From GCA-965745 sp046704525 (lineage in GTDB: Archaea; Thermoplasmatota; Thermoplasmata; Thermoplasmatales; Thermoplasmataceae), in assembly GCA_046704525.1 (NCBI GenBank), contig JBJKRS010000137.1, positions 1 to 7,718 of the forward strand: DNA of 7,718 nt, read 5' to 3'. Position numbers and translations under genes: made by a program. Positions 1-4,803 of the stretch are shown here, piece after piece. Every line of letters begins with the position of its first letter. Position 1 is the stretch's first letter. The notes under the pieces were generated by a model that had not been told where the DNA came from, made no database searches, and saw only the letters and a list, made by a program, of their open reading frames with translations.

Positions 1-2
1 CT

Positions 3-716
3 GACACTGTGTACATACTCACTCCGGACTTGACGGAAGCTGCAAGGGACCTGCTGGTCAGGATCTGCTCCATGTGGAGCGACAAAGTTTACATCATATA
101 CGGGCCTGAAACGGATAACGATCTGGCAAATTTAGGGGAGAATCTCTGGACAGCTCCCGTCATCAATGTGCTCAAAGACAGCTCAAAGGGGATAATGGAG
201 CCCATGACCAGTAATCACCATGGAGATCACACAGCATTCTACATGCCTGCACAGGGAGCTAACAAGTCGTTCATTCGGTCATACCGGATCGAAAAGGGAG
301 AGACCTATGCGAGGCTGCACTCGCACTCAGCAGTGGAGGAGCACTACCTGGTTCTCAAGGGGAAAGGAACGCTCAGATACGGCTCCCATTCTATTCCTCT
401 TGCAGAAGGGGACCTCATATCAAAGCCCATAGGCCCCGACAACTTCACACAGATCCTTGCTGATGCAGAAGAAGAGATCAGAATACTGGACATTGAGGTG
501 TGGCCGGACCGGGATCACCGAACCAAGGATGTTGTGCTTTACCCTGATCATGAGGAAATTTTTTTCAGGGGAGAAGGCTGGAGCAGCATTTCCCACAGTG
601 ACAGCATGATGGATGCAGCCGATTTTGGCCGGAATTACGACGCCGGGTACGCCAGGAAAGCCGACGGATCCTGGGAGCCCAAGAAAATTCCGGGCTTCCG
701 GGAAAGGAAGGAATGA
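3..716 (+). CDS. Cupin-domain protein, 5' end uncertain (possibly partial)
   Basis: Single-domain cupin with a C-terminal extension; no specific reaction can be assigned. Counting from the GTG at 9 (235 residues), the cupin core covers about residues 85-165. Motif 1 is visible as H104-x-H106-x4-E111-x6-G118, the usual metal ligands. Motif 2 is G134-x5-P140-x-G142-x2-N145, so the third metal histidine is replaced by Asn. The tail (residues 173-190, with a DVVLYPD segment) resembles uncharacterised cupins of the COG3837 type, which are usually shorter. The reading frame is open to the left edge, so the GTG at 9 is only the first possible start in view. Residues 1-62 do not look like a cupin and could be an N-terminal extension, or the end of another protein if the true start is ATG 195 (AGGGGAT just upstream) or ATG 204. 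The stop codon abuts the stop of the convergent hydrolase gene with no spacer. Confidence 0.75.
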   Translation, partial: DTVYILTPDLTEAARDLLVRICSMWSDKVYIIYGPETDNDLANLGENLWTAPVINVLKDSSKGIMEPMTSNHHGDHTAFYMPAQGANKSFIRSYRIEKGETYARLHSHSAVEEHYLVLKGKGTLRYGSHSIPLAEGDLISKPIGPDNFTQILADAEEEIRILDIEVWPDRDHRTKDVVLYPDHEEIFFRGEGWSSISHSDSMMDAADFGRNYDAGYARKADGSWEPKKIPGFRERKE

Positions 717-1277
717 CTAAGCCACAAGGTCGGAAGACCTCAGGACAGTTGCAAACTCTCCGTGTATTGAGGCCAGATTGGCCCTGTGCAGTGTAGCTGC
801 ATTCACTTCGTTCCCGTCCATGTCCGGCTTGGAATATGTTCCGCAAGCGTCTTCCACGACCATGGTCCTGAATCCCAGATTGCCGGACATTCTTGCAGTA
901 GTGCTGACGCAATGGTCTGTGACGAATCCGCAAAACACCACAGGGTCCGCCCCTGCGCTCCTGAGGGTCTCTTCAAGATCCGTGCCGATCAGGGCGCTGT
1001 TGACATGCTTTGTCACGATCTTCTCGCCTGCCTCAGGCTTGACTTCGTCCTGGAATTCGAAGGTTGGCTTGCCCTCTTTCAGGAAGGACTTTGGGTTGTA
1101 CGAGTCATGCCTTACGTGGATTACCCTCCAGCCCTTTTTTCTCCAGAATTCCAGCAGTTCACGCATCTTTCCGACAGCTCCGGGGTTGTTCCATTTTCCA
1201 GGATGAAACTCCTTCCATCCTTTCTGCACATCAATAATCACCAGTACAGGTTTGTCGTCGGGTTTGAGAACCGCCAT
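717..1277 (-). CDS. Isochorismatase-family cysteine hydrolase
   Basis: Small cytoplasmic alpha/beta hydrolase of the isochorismatase/nicotinamidase superfamily, which cleaves C-N or ether bonds through a cysteine nucleophile. Numbered from the ATG at 1277 (186 residues), the triad is D16 (in VIIDVQ), K90 (in TKHVNSAL) and C123 (in GFVTDHCVSTTAR). The GFVTDHC segment also carries the region of the family's conserved cis-peptide. Length is normal for the family. The histidine-rich zinc site of true nicotinamidases is not evident, so nicotinamidase activity is not claimed and the substrate is unknown. A GTG at 1313 would give 12 more residues, but the TATA-like element at 1300-1306 then lies inside the coding region and is correctly spaced (26 bases) for a leaderless transcript starting at ATG 1277, so I prefer the shorter form. 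It diverges from deoxyhypusine synthase and converges on the cupin gene. Confidence 0.88.
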   Translation of the reverse strand: MAVLKPDDKPVLVIIDVQKGWKEFHPGKWNNPGAVGKMRELLEFWRKKGWRVIHVRHDSYNPKSFLKEGKPTFEFQDEVKPEAGEKIVTKHVNSALIGTDLEETLRSAGADPVVFCGFVTDHCVSTTARMSGNLGFRTMVVEDACGTYSKPDMDGNEVNAATLHRANLASIHGEFATVLRSSDLVA

Positions 1278-1299
1278 ATATCCTGCTAGGGCAAAGAGC

Positions 1300-1306
1300 A
1301 ATATAA
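1300..1306 (-). promoter_or_regulatory. TATA-like promoter element of the isochorismatase-family gene
   Basis: On the minus strand this reads TTATATT, centred 26 bases before the ATG at 1277, the spacing expected for transcription starting at the start codon. A second A/T element, TTAAATA at 1325-1331 (minus), could serve instead and would give a leader of about 25 bases. Confidence 0.5.
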
Positions 1307-1324
1307 CGTTCACCTAAACAACTG

Positions 1325-1331
1325 TATTTAA
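1325..1331 (+). promoter_or_regulatory. TATA-like promoter element of deoxyhypusine synthase
   Basis: TATTTAA centred 24 bases before the ATG at 1352, with no Shine-Dalgarno sequence between them. This fits a leaderless mRNA. The divergent gene's element is only about 20 bases away, so the two promoters are packed into the 74 bases between start codons. Confidence 0.55.
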
Positions 1332-1351
1332 CCCCCGTTCAATACTCAGTC

Positions 1352-2284
1352 ATGGACAGGAAAGATCTCCTCAATTCGAGAGTCCGGGACATAAGGATCG
1401 GCGGGTCTTCATCTCTTGCCGACCTGATGGAACAGTTTGGACAGTCCGGAGGATTCACTTCCGCAAAATTGTATGCCGCACATAACGTCCTGAAAAAGAT
1501 GTTCGCTGAGGAAAACACAACGTTCCTGTCGTTTCCGGCAGCCATAATATCCACCGGGACCCGTGGAATCATTAATGAAATGGTCAAGAGAAAACTCGTT
1601 GACGTCATAATTACAACCAATGGAACCCTGGATCATGACATAGCGCGGAGCTACTCGGATTATTATTCCGGAACGTTTGACTTCAGTGACAGGGAATTGA
1701 GGGACCTTGACATCAACAGGCTCGGAAATGTGTTTGTCCCCGACGAGAGCTACGGAGTCATCATAGAGGAGAAAGTGCAGCCCATACTTGACGATCTTTA
1801 CCATGAGAAGAAGGAATGGGGGGGCGCGGAGCTCCTGAAGGAATTTGGCCTCAGGATGAAGGTTGAGGATTCGATCCTCTCCAATGCTGCCAGGAATGAC
1901 ATTCCTGTCTTCGTCCCCGGGATGACTGACGGGTCATTCGGGTCACAGTTGTGGTCATTCTATGAAAGAAACAGGGACTTCAAGATCGATCTCCTGAGGG
2001 ATGAGCATGAACTCTCGGACATTATCTTTGAAGCAAAAAAGACGGGTGCTCTCATGGTGGGAGGGGGGATCTCAAAACACCACACGATCTGGTGGAATCA
2101 ATTTAGAGGCGGCCTCGAATATGCGGTGTACGTTACTACTGCCCAGGAGTATGACGGTTCACTCTCCGGAGCAAAACTTGAAGAGGCAATCTCCTGGAAG
2201 AAAATGAGGAGTGATGCTGAGTTTGTCAATGTCTATGGAGACGCCACCGTGATGCTGCCCTTGCTGGTGGGATCGCTTCTTTAG
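1352..2284 (+). CDS. dys: Deoxyhypusine synthase
   Basis: Transfers the 4-aminobutyl group of spermidine, using NAD, to one lysine of translation factor aIF5A, the first step of hypusine formation in the cytoplasm. The 310-residue length fits archaeal members (the human enzyme is about 369). Family hallmarks are present: STGTRG (residues 67-72), TTNGTLDHD (88-96), VPGMTDGSFGSQLW (188-201), and the active-site segment VGGGISKHH (236-244), in which K242 corresponds to the lysine that forms the enzyme-butylimine intermediate. YVTTAQEYDGSLSGA (260-274) is also typical. Presence of the lysine argues against a DHS-like paralogue with another reaction. ATG 1352 is chosen because a TATA-like element lies 24 bases upstream and no Shine-Dalgarno sequence is present. 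It stands alone: divergent from the hydrolase and overlapping the next convergent gene by four bases at the stops. The aIF5A gene is not in view. Confidence 0.95.
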   Translation: MDRKDLLNSRVRDIRIGGSSSLADLMEQFGQSGGFTSAKLYAAHNVLKKMFAEENTTFLSFPAAIISTGTRGIINEMVKRKLVDVIITTNGTLDHDIARSYSDYYSGTFDFSDRELRDLDINRLGNVFVPDESYGVIIEEKVQPILDDLYHEKKEWGGAELLKEFGLRMKVEDSILSNAARNDIPVFVPGMTDGSFGSQLWSFYERNRDFKIDLLRDEHELSDIIFEAKKTGALMVGGGISKHHTIWWNQFRGGLEYAVYVTTAQEYDGSLSGAKLEEAISWKKMRSDAEFVNVYGDATVMLPLLVGSLL

Positions 2285-2568
2285 ATGTACTTCAGCCATT
2301 CCATCACAGCGTCGTCCTCGTCCTCCAGTTCCATGGAAGTTTCCCCGAAGCTGCTGAATGTTGTGAACCTGTAGAAGTATATCCTGCCGTCTTCCTTATT
2401 CCCGTACATCACGTGCTCGACCGGCTCGTTGTCGGGCATATGGGCTCTTGCCTCCGGAAAATCCGGCGAGAATCTTACCTCCACCTCGTCACCCTTTTCG
2501 TCGATGGTGTACGATCCATTCGCCTCTATGAAATCCTTGAGTTTTTTCTCATCTACAGATGGACCCAT
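2281..2568 (-). CDS. Small acidic protein of unknown function
   Basis: I do not recognise this 95-residue protein. It is strongly acidic (24 Asp/Glu against 10 Lys/Arg), with an acidic cluster near the C-terminus (ELEDEDDAVMEW, residues 80-91). It has no cysteine, no signal peptide and no membrane segment. The alternation of short polar and aromatic stretches (VEVRFSPDF, RIYFYRFTTF) suggests a small beta-rich fold, but that is a guess. It is judged real because it fills the whole gap between neighbours, has an ATG with a correctly spaced TATA-like element upstream (2590-2597), and ends in the same TTAG overlap with the convergent gene that is seen at the permease/phosphatase junction. The longest opposite-strand alternative is shorter and begins inside the gene. 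Confidence 0.72.
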   Translation of the reverse strand: MGPSVDEKKLKDFIEANGSYTIDEKGDEVEVRFSPDFPEARAHMPDNEPVEHVMYGNKEDGRIYFYRFTTFSSFGETSMELEDEDDAVMEWLKYI

Positions 2569-2589
2569 CGCTGGTTGTATTTGAAATTC

Positions 2590-2597
2590 ATATTTAG
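2590..2597 (-). promoter_or_regulatory. TATA-like promoter element of the small acidic protein gene
   Basis: CTAAATAT on the minus strand, centred about 25 bases before the ATG at 2568. No Shine-Dalgarno sequence follows, so a leaderless transcript is likely. Confidence 0.5.
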
Positions 2598-2633
2598 CAG
2601 TTGTTCATCAGGTTGTTGAGCGTCAGGTTGCAT
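2598..2633 (+). repeat. Three imperfect tandem copies of a CAGGTTGTT-like unit
   Basis: The units are CAGTTGTTCAT (2598-2608), CAGGTTGTTGAG (2609-2620) and CAGGTTGCAT (2624-2633). They begin 11 and 15 bases apart and sit between the two divergent promoters of the small acidic protein and the dehydrogenase. They could be protein-binding sites or chance similarity. Confidence 0.3.
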
Positions 2634-2650
2634 ACAGAGCAATTGTTTTG

Positions 2651-2660
2651 TGCTATAGCA
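2651..2660 (+). promoter_or_regulatory. Perfect palindrome with TATA-like core, likely promoter of the dehydrogenase gene
   Basis: TGCTATAGCA is a perfect 10-bp palindrome containing CTATAG. As a TATA element it would place the transcript start near 2682, giving a leader of about 25 bases that contains GGGAG (2694-2698) ahead of the ATG at 2708. It also argues against the longer reading frame starting at 2648, whose first codons would lie on the promoter. Confidence 0.4.
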
Positions 2661-2707
2661 TACTGACCGACTATCTGGTACCCGTCGGTGTCGGGAGAGT
2701 TGAAATT

Positions 2708-3622
2708 ATGTTCTACATCAGCGAGAAGGAGGTTGTTGAGAACCTCGGAATGAAAGAGATCATGGATGAGCTGGAAGCAACTTTTATCGATTACGGCAAG
2801 GGAAGAGCAGAGGCGTCCCCGAGAGACAGAATCCTCATGGAGAGGACTGTGTTCAACACCATGCCAGCAGTATCCCTGAGGCACGGACTTGCCGGAATGA
2901 AGACCTATATTGCTGGCCCCGGCGGAGCCCACTTCGTCGTTCTCCTGTTCGACATGAAGGAGGACAGGCTAGTCGCGGTCATAGAGGCTAACAGGCTGGG
3001 GCAGATCAGAACTGGTGCCCTTCCTGCCATGGTAACCAGGAGGATTGTGACTGGCAAGGGCCACACGTTCACGCTTATCGGATCAGGATTCCAGGCAGAG
3101 ACCCAACTCAAGGGTGTTCTGGAAGCCGCCGATGTGGGCGAGATCAGGGTCTACTCGAGAACCTTCAATAATGCAAGAGCATTTGCAGAACGGTGCAGCA
3201 AGGAACTGGGACGTGACATTAAGCCGGTTGAGAAGGTAGGGGATGCTCTGAGGGGAGCCACCATTATCAGTTCCATTACAGATTCCAACAGTCCCATTTT
3301 CAGCAGATCCCAGCTAGGCGAGAGTTATCATGTCAACCTTGCAGGCGGAAATCTACCCATGAGGCAGGAAGCAGCGGACGATGTCCTTTCTGACAGCAAC
3401 CTTGTTGTGGTGGAGCACATGGAACAGGCAATGAAGGAGTCCGGAGAGATCATACACCTGGCCCGGAACGGAGGATCAGGTAAGATTGTTGAGCTCAAGG
3501 ACTTTCTTGGAGGAACTGGCAAACAAACCGGCGGCAGGACTGTGTTCAAGTCAATGGGAATAGGCCTTGAAGATATAGCGGCGGGATATATCGTGCTCAG
3601 AAACATGGGGCTTTACAAGTAG
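2708..3622 (+). CDS. Ornithine cyclodeaminase/mu-crystallin family dehydrogenase
   Basis: NAD(P)-dependent enzyme of the family that includes ornithine cyclodeaminase, archaeal alanine dehydrogenase and ketimine (pyrroline/piperideine-2-carboxylate) reductases. From the ATG at 2708 it has 304 residues, slightly short of the usual 310-350. The N-terminal substrate domain shows GMKTY (63-67; K65 is the probable substrate-carboxylate lysine) and the GQIRTGA segment (99-105; R101), where most members have RTAA. The Rossmann fold has the dinucleotide motif GSGFQA (125-130). The C-terminus has the family's TVFKSMGIGLEDIA (278-291). In ornithine cyclodeaminase a catalytic Asp sits in a G-A-D-x-P-G-K segment; here the aligned stretch is AGGNLPMRQE (212-221), with Asn215 in its place, so lysine/ornithine cyclodeaminase activity should not be assumed. 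A start at 2648 would add 20 residues but overlaps the likely promoter. Confidence 0.87.
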   Translation: MFYISEKEVVENLGMKEIMDELEATFIDYGKGRAEASPRDRILMERTVFNTMPAVSLRHGLAGMKTYIAGPGGAHFVVLLFDMKEDRLVAVIEANRLGQIRTGALPAMVTRRIVTGKGHTFTLIGSGFQAETQLKGVLEAADVGEIRVYSRTFNNARAFAERCSKELGRDIKPVEKVGDALRGATIISSITDSNSPIFSRSQLGESYHVNLAGGNLPMRQEAADDVLSDSNLVVVEHMEQAMKESGEIIHLARNGGSGKIVELKDFLGGTGKQTGGRTVFKSMGIGLEDIAAGYIVLRNMGLYK

Positions 3623-3670
3623 GTCCCCTGAAACTGGGCAAGCATCCTGGCATTGTGTCCAGACGATTTC

Positions 3671-4042
3671 CTATCTTGCCTTGACTTCAGAACCTATGGC
3701 GAGCCATTCCTCGCCCCACTTCTTAAGCTCATCCATTATCGTTTCGAGGTCTTTTCCCTTGGGGGTAAGCGAGTACTCCACCGAGAATGGCTGGGTGCTG
3801 ACCACCTTCCTGTTCACTATCTCTTTTTCCTGAAGGCTTTTGAGGACTCTGCTCAGGGTTTTGGAATTCATTCCATGTGCATTTCTCAATATCTCGTTGA
3901 AACCCATAGGCCTGTCCATGAGGTATCTAACTACTATCATGCTCCATTCCCCGCCCATCTGCCTGATGGCTTCAACAATGGGGCACTGCCCCGACCTGCT
4001 ATAGTTGTGCTCCGTCCCTTCGTTCACTTTCGTGCCTGTCAC
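3671..4042 (-). CDS. HxlR-family winged-helix transcription regulator
   Basis: DNA-binding regulator of about normal family length (123 residues). The diagnostic N-terminal segment runs C20-P-I-V...GGEWSMIVVRYL (residues 20-41). It is followed by the helix-turn-helix (about 46-76, with GFNEILR and SKTLSRVLKSLQEKEIV), the wing (77-92, KVVSTQPFSVEYSLT) and a C-terminal dimerisation helix (94-114). C20 is the only cysteine; in several bacterial HxlR regulators the equivalent cysteine senses quinones, aldehydes or disulfide stress, so redox sensing is possible here but only inferred. The GTG at 4042 is chosen because TTTAAATA at 4067-4074 is centred 28 bases upstream with no Shine-Dalgarno sequence. 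A GTG five codons later is an alternative. It diverges from the YceI-like gene, its most likely target, across a spacer holding a dyad. It converges on the dehydrogenase gene with a 48-base gap in which I see no clear signal. Confidence 0.92.
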   Translation of the reverse strand: MTGTKVNEGTEHNYSRSGQCPIVEAIRQMGGEWSMIVVRYLMDRPMGFNEILRNAHGMNSKTLSRVLKSLQEKEIVNRKVVSTQPFSVEYSLTPKGKDLETIMDELKKWGEEWLAIGSEVKAR

Positions 4043-4066
4043 CTGATTACCAACAGTCGCAAAAGG

Positions 4067-4074
4067 TATTTAAA
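4067..4074 (-). promoter_or_regulatory. TATA-like promoter element of the HxlR-family gene
   Basis: TTTAAATA on the minus strand, a near-consensus archaeal TATA box, centred about 28 bases before the GTG at 4042. A leaderless transcript is expected. The purine-rich BRE position just upstream falls inside the dyad at 4075-4097. Confidence 0.62.
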
Positions 4075-4097
4075 TGTAATTACTATACCTACTTACA
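4075..4097. promoter_or_regulatory. Candidate operator: TGTAA-N13-TTACA dyad
   Basis: A 23-base imperfect dyad centred on base 4086. The outer five bases of each arm match perfectly and 7 of 11 match overall; the left arm includes the palindrome GTAATTAC (4076-4083). It touches the TATA element of the HxlR-family gene on one side, covering its BRE position, and contains the TATA-like CTATAC (4083-4088) usable by the YceI-like gene. A bound regulator dimer could therefore block both promoters. Size and symmetry fit a winged-helix dimer site; binding itself is inferred. Confidence 0.42.
4083..4088 (+). promoter_or_regulatory. Possible TATA-like element of the YceI-like gene
   Basis: CTATAC would start transcription near 4112 and give a leader of about 50 bases. 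That leader would carry the ribosome-binding site GAGATGAT (4151-4158), which matches GAGGTGAT at 7 of 8 positions and sits just ahead of ATG 4162. A weaker alternative is AATACG near 4127. Confidence 0.35.
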
Positions 4098-4161
4098 TCT
4101 TGCAACCTGCCTTGCTCAGGCGAAGCAATACGGGCGGAAGCAAGCAAAAAGAGATGATTGC

Positions 4162-4704
4162 ATGGAGACAACAAAGAACATATGGAAATCGGATTCGACG
4201 CACTCTGCTGCAGAATTTTCTGTCAGGCACATGATGATATCGTCCGTTCGTGGAAGATTCAAGGACCTCGACGTAACGTACACCGGAAATCCAGACGATT
4301 TCACAAGCGGAAAGGCCAGAGTGGAGATAGATACTGGCTCTGTTGAGACTATGGACAAGGACAGGGACAACCACCTCAGGTCTGAGGATTTCTTCAACTC
4401 GGAAAAGTATCCGAAGATGGTCTTCGAATCGAAGAAGATAGAAAAGGTTGGAGACGGAAGGTACAAGATAACAGGAGATCTGACCATAAGAGGAGTTACC
4501 AAGGAAGTGTCACTCGACGGGGAGTATGAAGGCTCAGCGAAGGATCCATGGGGAAATGACAGGATCGGTGTCACTGTGAACGGAGAGCTCCTGAGGGAGG
4601 AGTTCGGCCTGAAGTGGAACACTCCCCTGGATAACGGCGGAGTGCTGGTTGGCAGCAAGGTCAAGTTCGAAGTCAGAGTGGAGCTGATCAAGAGCGGGGA
4701 CTGA
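4162..4704 (+). CDS. YceI-family polyisoprenoid-binding protein, cytoplasmic form
   Basis: Lipocalin-like beta-barrel of the YceI family, whose bacterial members bind long isoprenoid lipids or quinones in a central cavity. The 180-residue protein shows the family pattern almost end to end: W8-K-S-D-S-T-H14-S (8-15), F19-x-V21-x-H23 (start of strand 2), VRGRF (29-33), the RDNHLRSEDFF segment (68-78), KYPKMVF (82-88), the LTIRGVTKEV hairpin (107-116), FGLKWN (148-153) and the final strand VGSKVKFEVRVEL (163-175). E. coli YceI is periplasmic and has a signal peptide; this protein begins directly with the domain and has none, so it should act in the cytoplasm. ATG 4162 is preceded by GAGATGAT as ribosome-binding site. 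It is divergent from the HxlR-family regulator, which probably controls it. Its substrate in an archaeon would most plausibly be a respiratory quinone or polyprenyl lipid, but nothing here shows which. Confidence 0.92.
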   Translation: METTKNIWKSDSTHSAAEFSVRHMMISSVRGRFKDLDVTYTGNPDDFTSGKARVEIDTGSVETMDKDRDNHLRSEDFFNSEKYPKMVFESKKIEKVGDGRYKITGDLTIRGVTKEVSLDGEYEGSAKDPWGNDRIGVTVNGELLREEFGLKWNTPLDNGGVLVGSKVKFEVRVELIKSGD

Positions 4705-4736
4705 GTCTCCACTCTGATCCTCCAATGAATCTTTTT
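4673..4736 (+). terminator. Inverted repeats over the YceI-like stop codon followed by a T5 run
   Basis: TCAGAGTGGAG (4673-4683) and CTCCACTCTGA (4707-4717) form a perfect 11-bp inverted repeat with a 23-base loop. A second, mutually exclusive hairpin pairs 4691-4701 with 4705-4715 (AGAG and GGGGAC against GTCTCC and CTCT, one C/A mismatch and one G-U pair); its three-base loop is the stop codon TGA. A T5 run follows at 4732-4736. Archaeal termination needs mainly the T run, so the hairpins may instead protect or process the 3' end. Confidence 0.5.
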
Positions 4737-4764
4737 CCACAGACCGGGCAGTTTAGCTTTTCAC

Positions 4765-4773
4765 AAATAAAAA
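4765..4773 (+). promoter_or_regulatory. TATA-like promoter element of the ABC exporter operon
   Basis: AAATAAAAA, centred about 26 bases before 4795. Transcription would start near 4795, where a TTG codon is in frame, or about 8 bases before the ATG at 4804. No Shine-Dalgarno sequence is seen. Confidence 0.48.
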
Positions 4774-4803
4774 GTGTCTTATCCGATGCTGTAATTGGCG
4801 ATA

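Noticed and set aside
559..565. T7 run inside the cupin gene as a terminator
   Set aside because: It encodes I-F-F within a segment that looks conserved in the family and the reading frame continues intact; a functional stop of transcription there would truncate the message.
778..1289. Two plus-strand reading frames of 142 and 167 codons over the hydrolase gene
   Set aside because: They lie wholly within a gene with a clear catalytic triad, contain no recognisable domain and have the irregular composition of antisense shadows.
1278..1313. N-terminal extension of the hydrolase from a GTG at 1313
   Set aside because: The added 12 residues are not part of the fold, and the TATA-like element at 1300-1306 would lie inside the coding sequence.
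2648..2707. N-terminal extension of the dehydrogenase from 2648
   Set aside because: It begins on the likely promoter palindrome and adds residues not typical of the family; ATG 2708 starts directly at the conserved N-terminus.
4111..4150. CTTGCT/AGCAAG inverted repeat and two GAAGCAA copies in the leader of the YceI-like gene
   Set aside because: Arms are only 5-6 bases with loops of 7-22 bases; too weak to call a riboswitch or attenuator.
4116..4712. 198-codon minus-strand reading frame over the YceI-like gene
   Set aside because: The plus-strand product matches a known family end to end; the reverse frame is rich in Ser/Leu/Pro and is a shadow.
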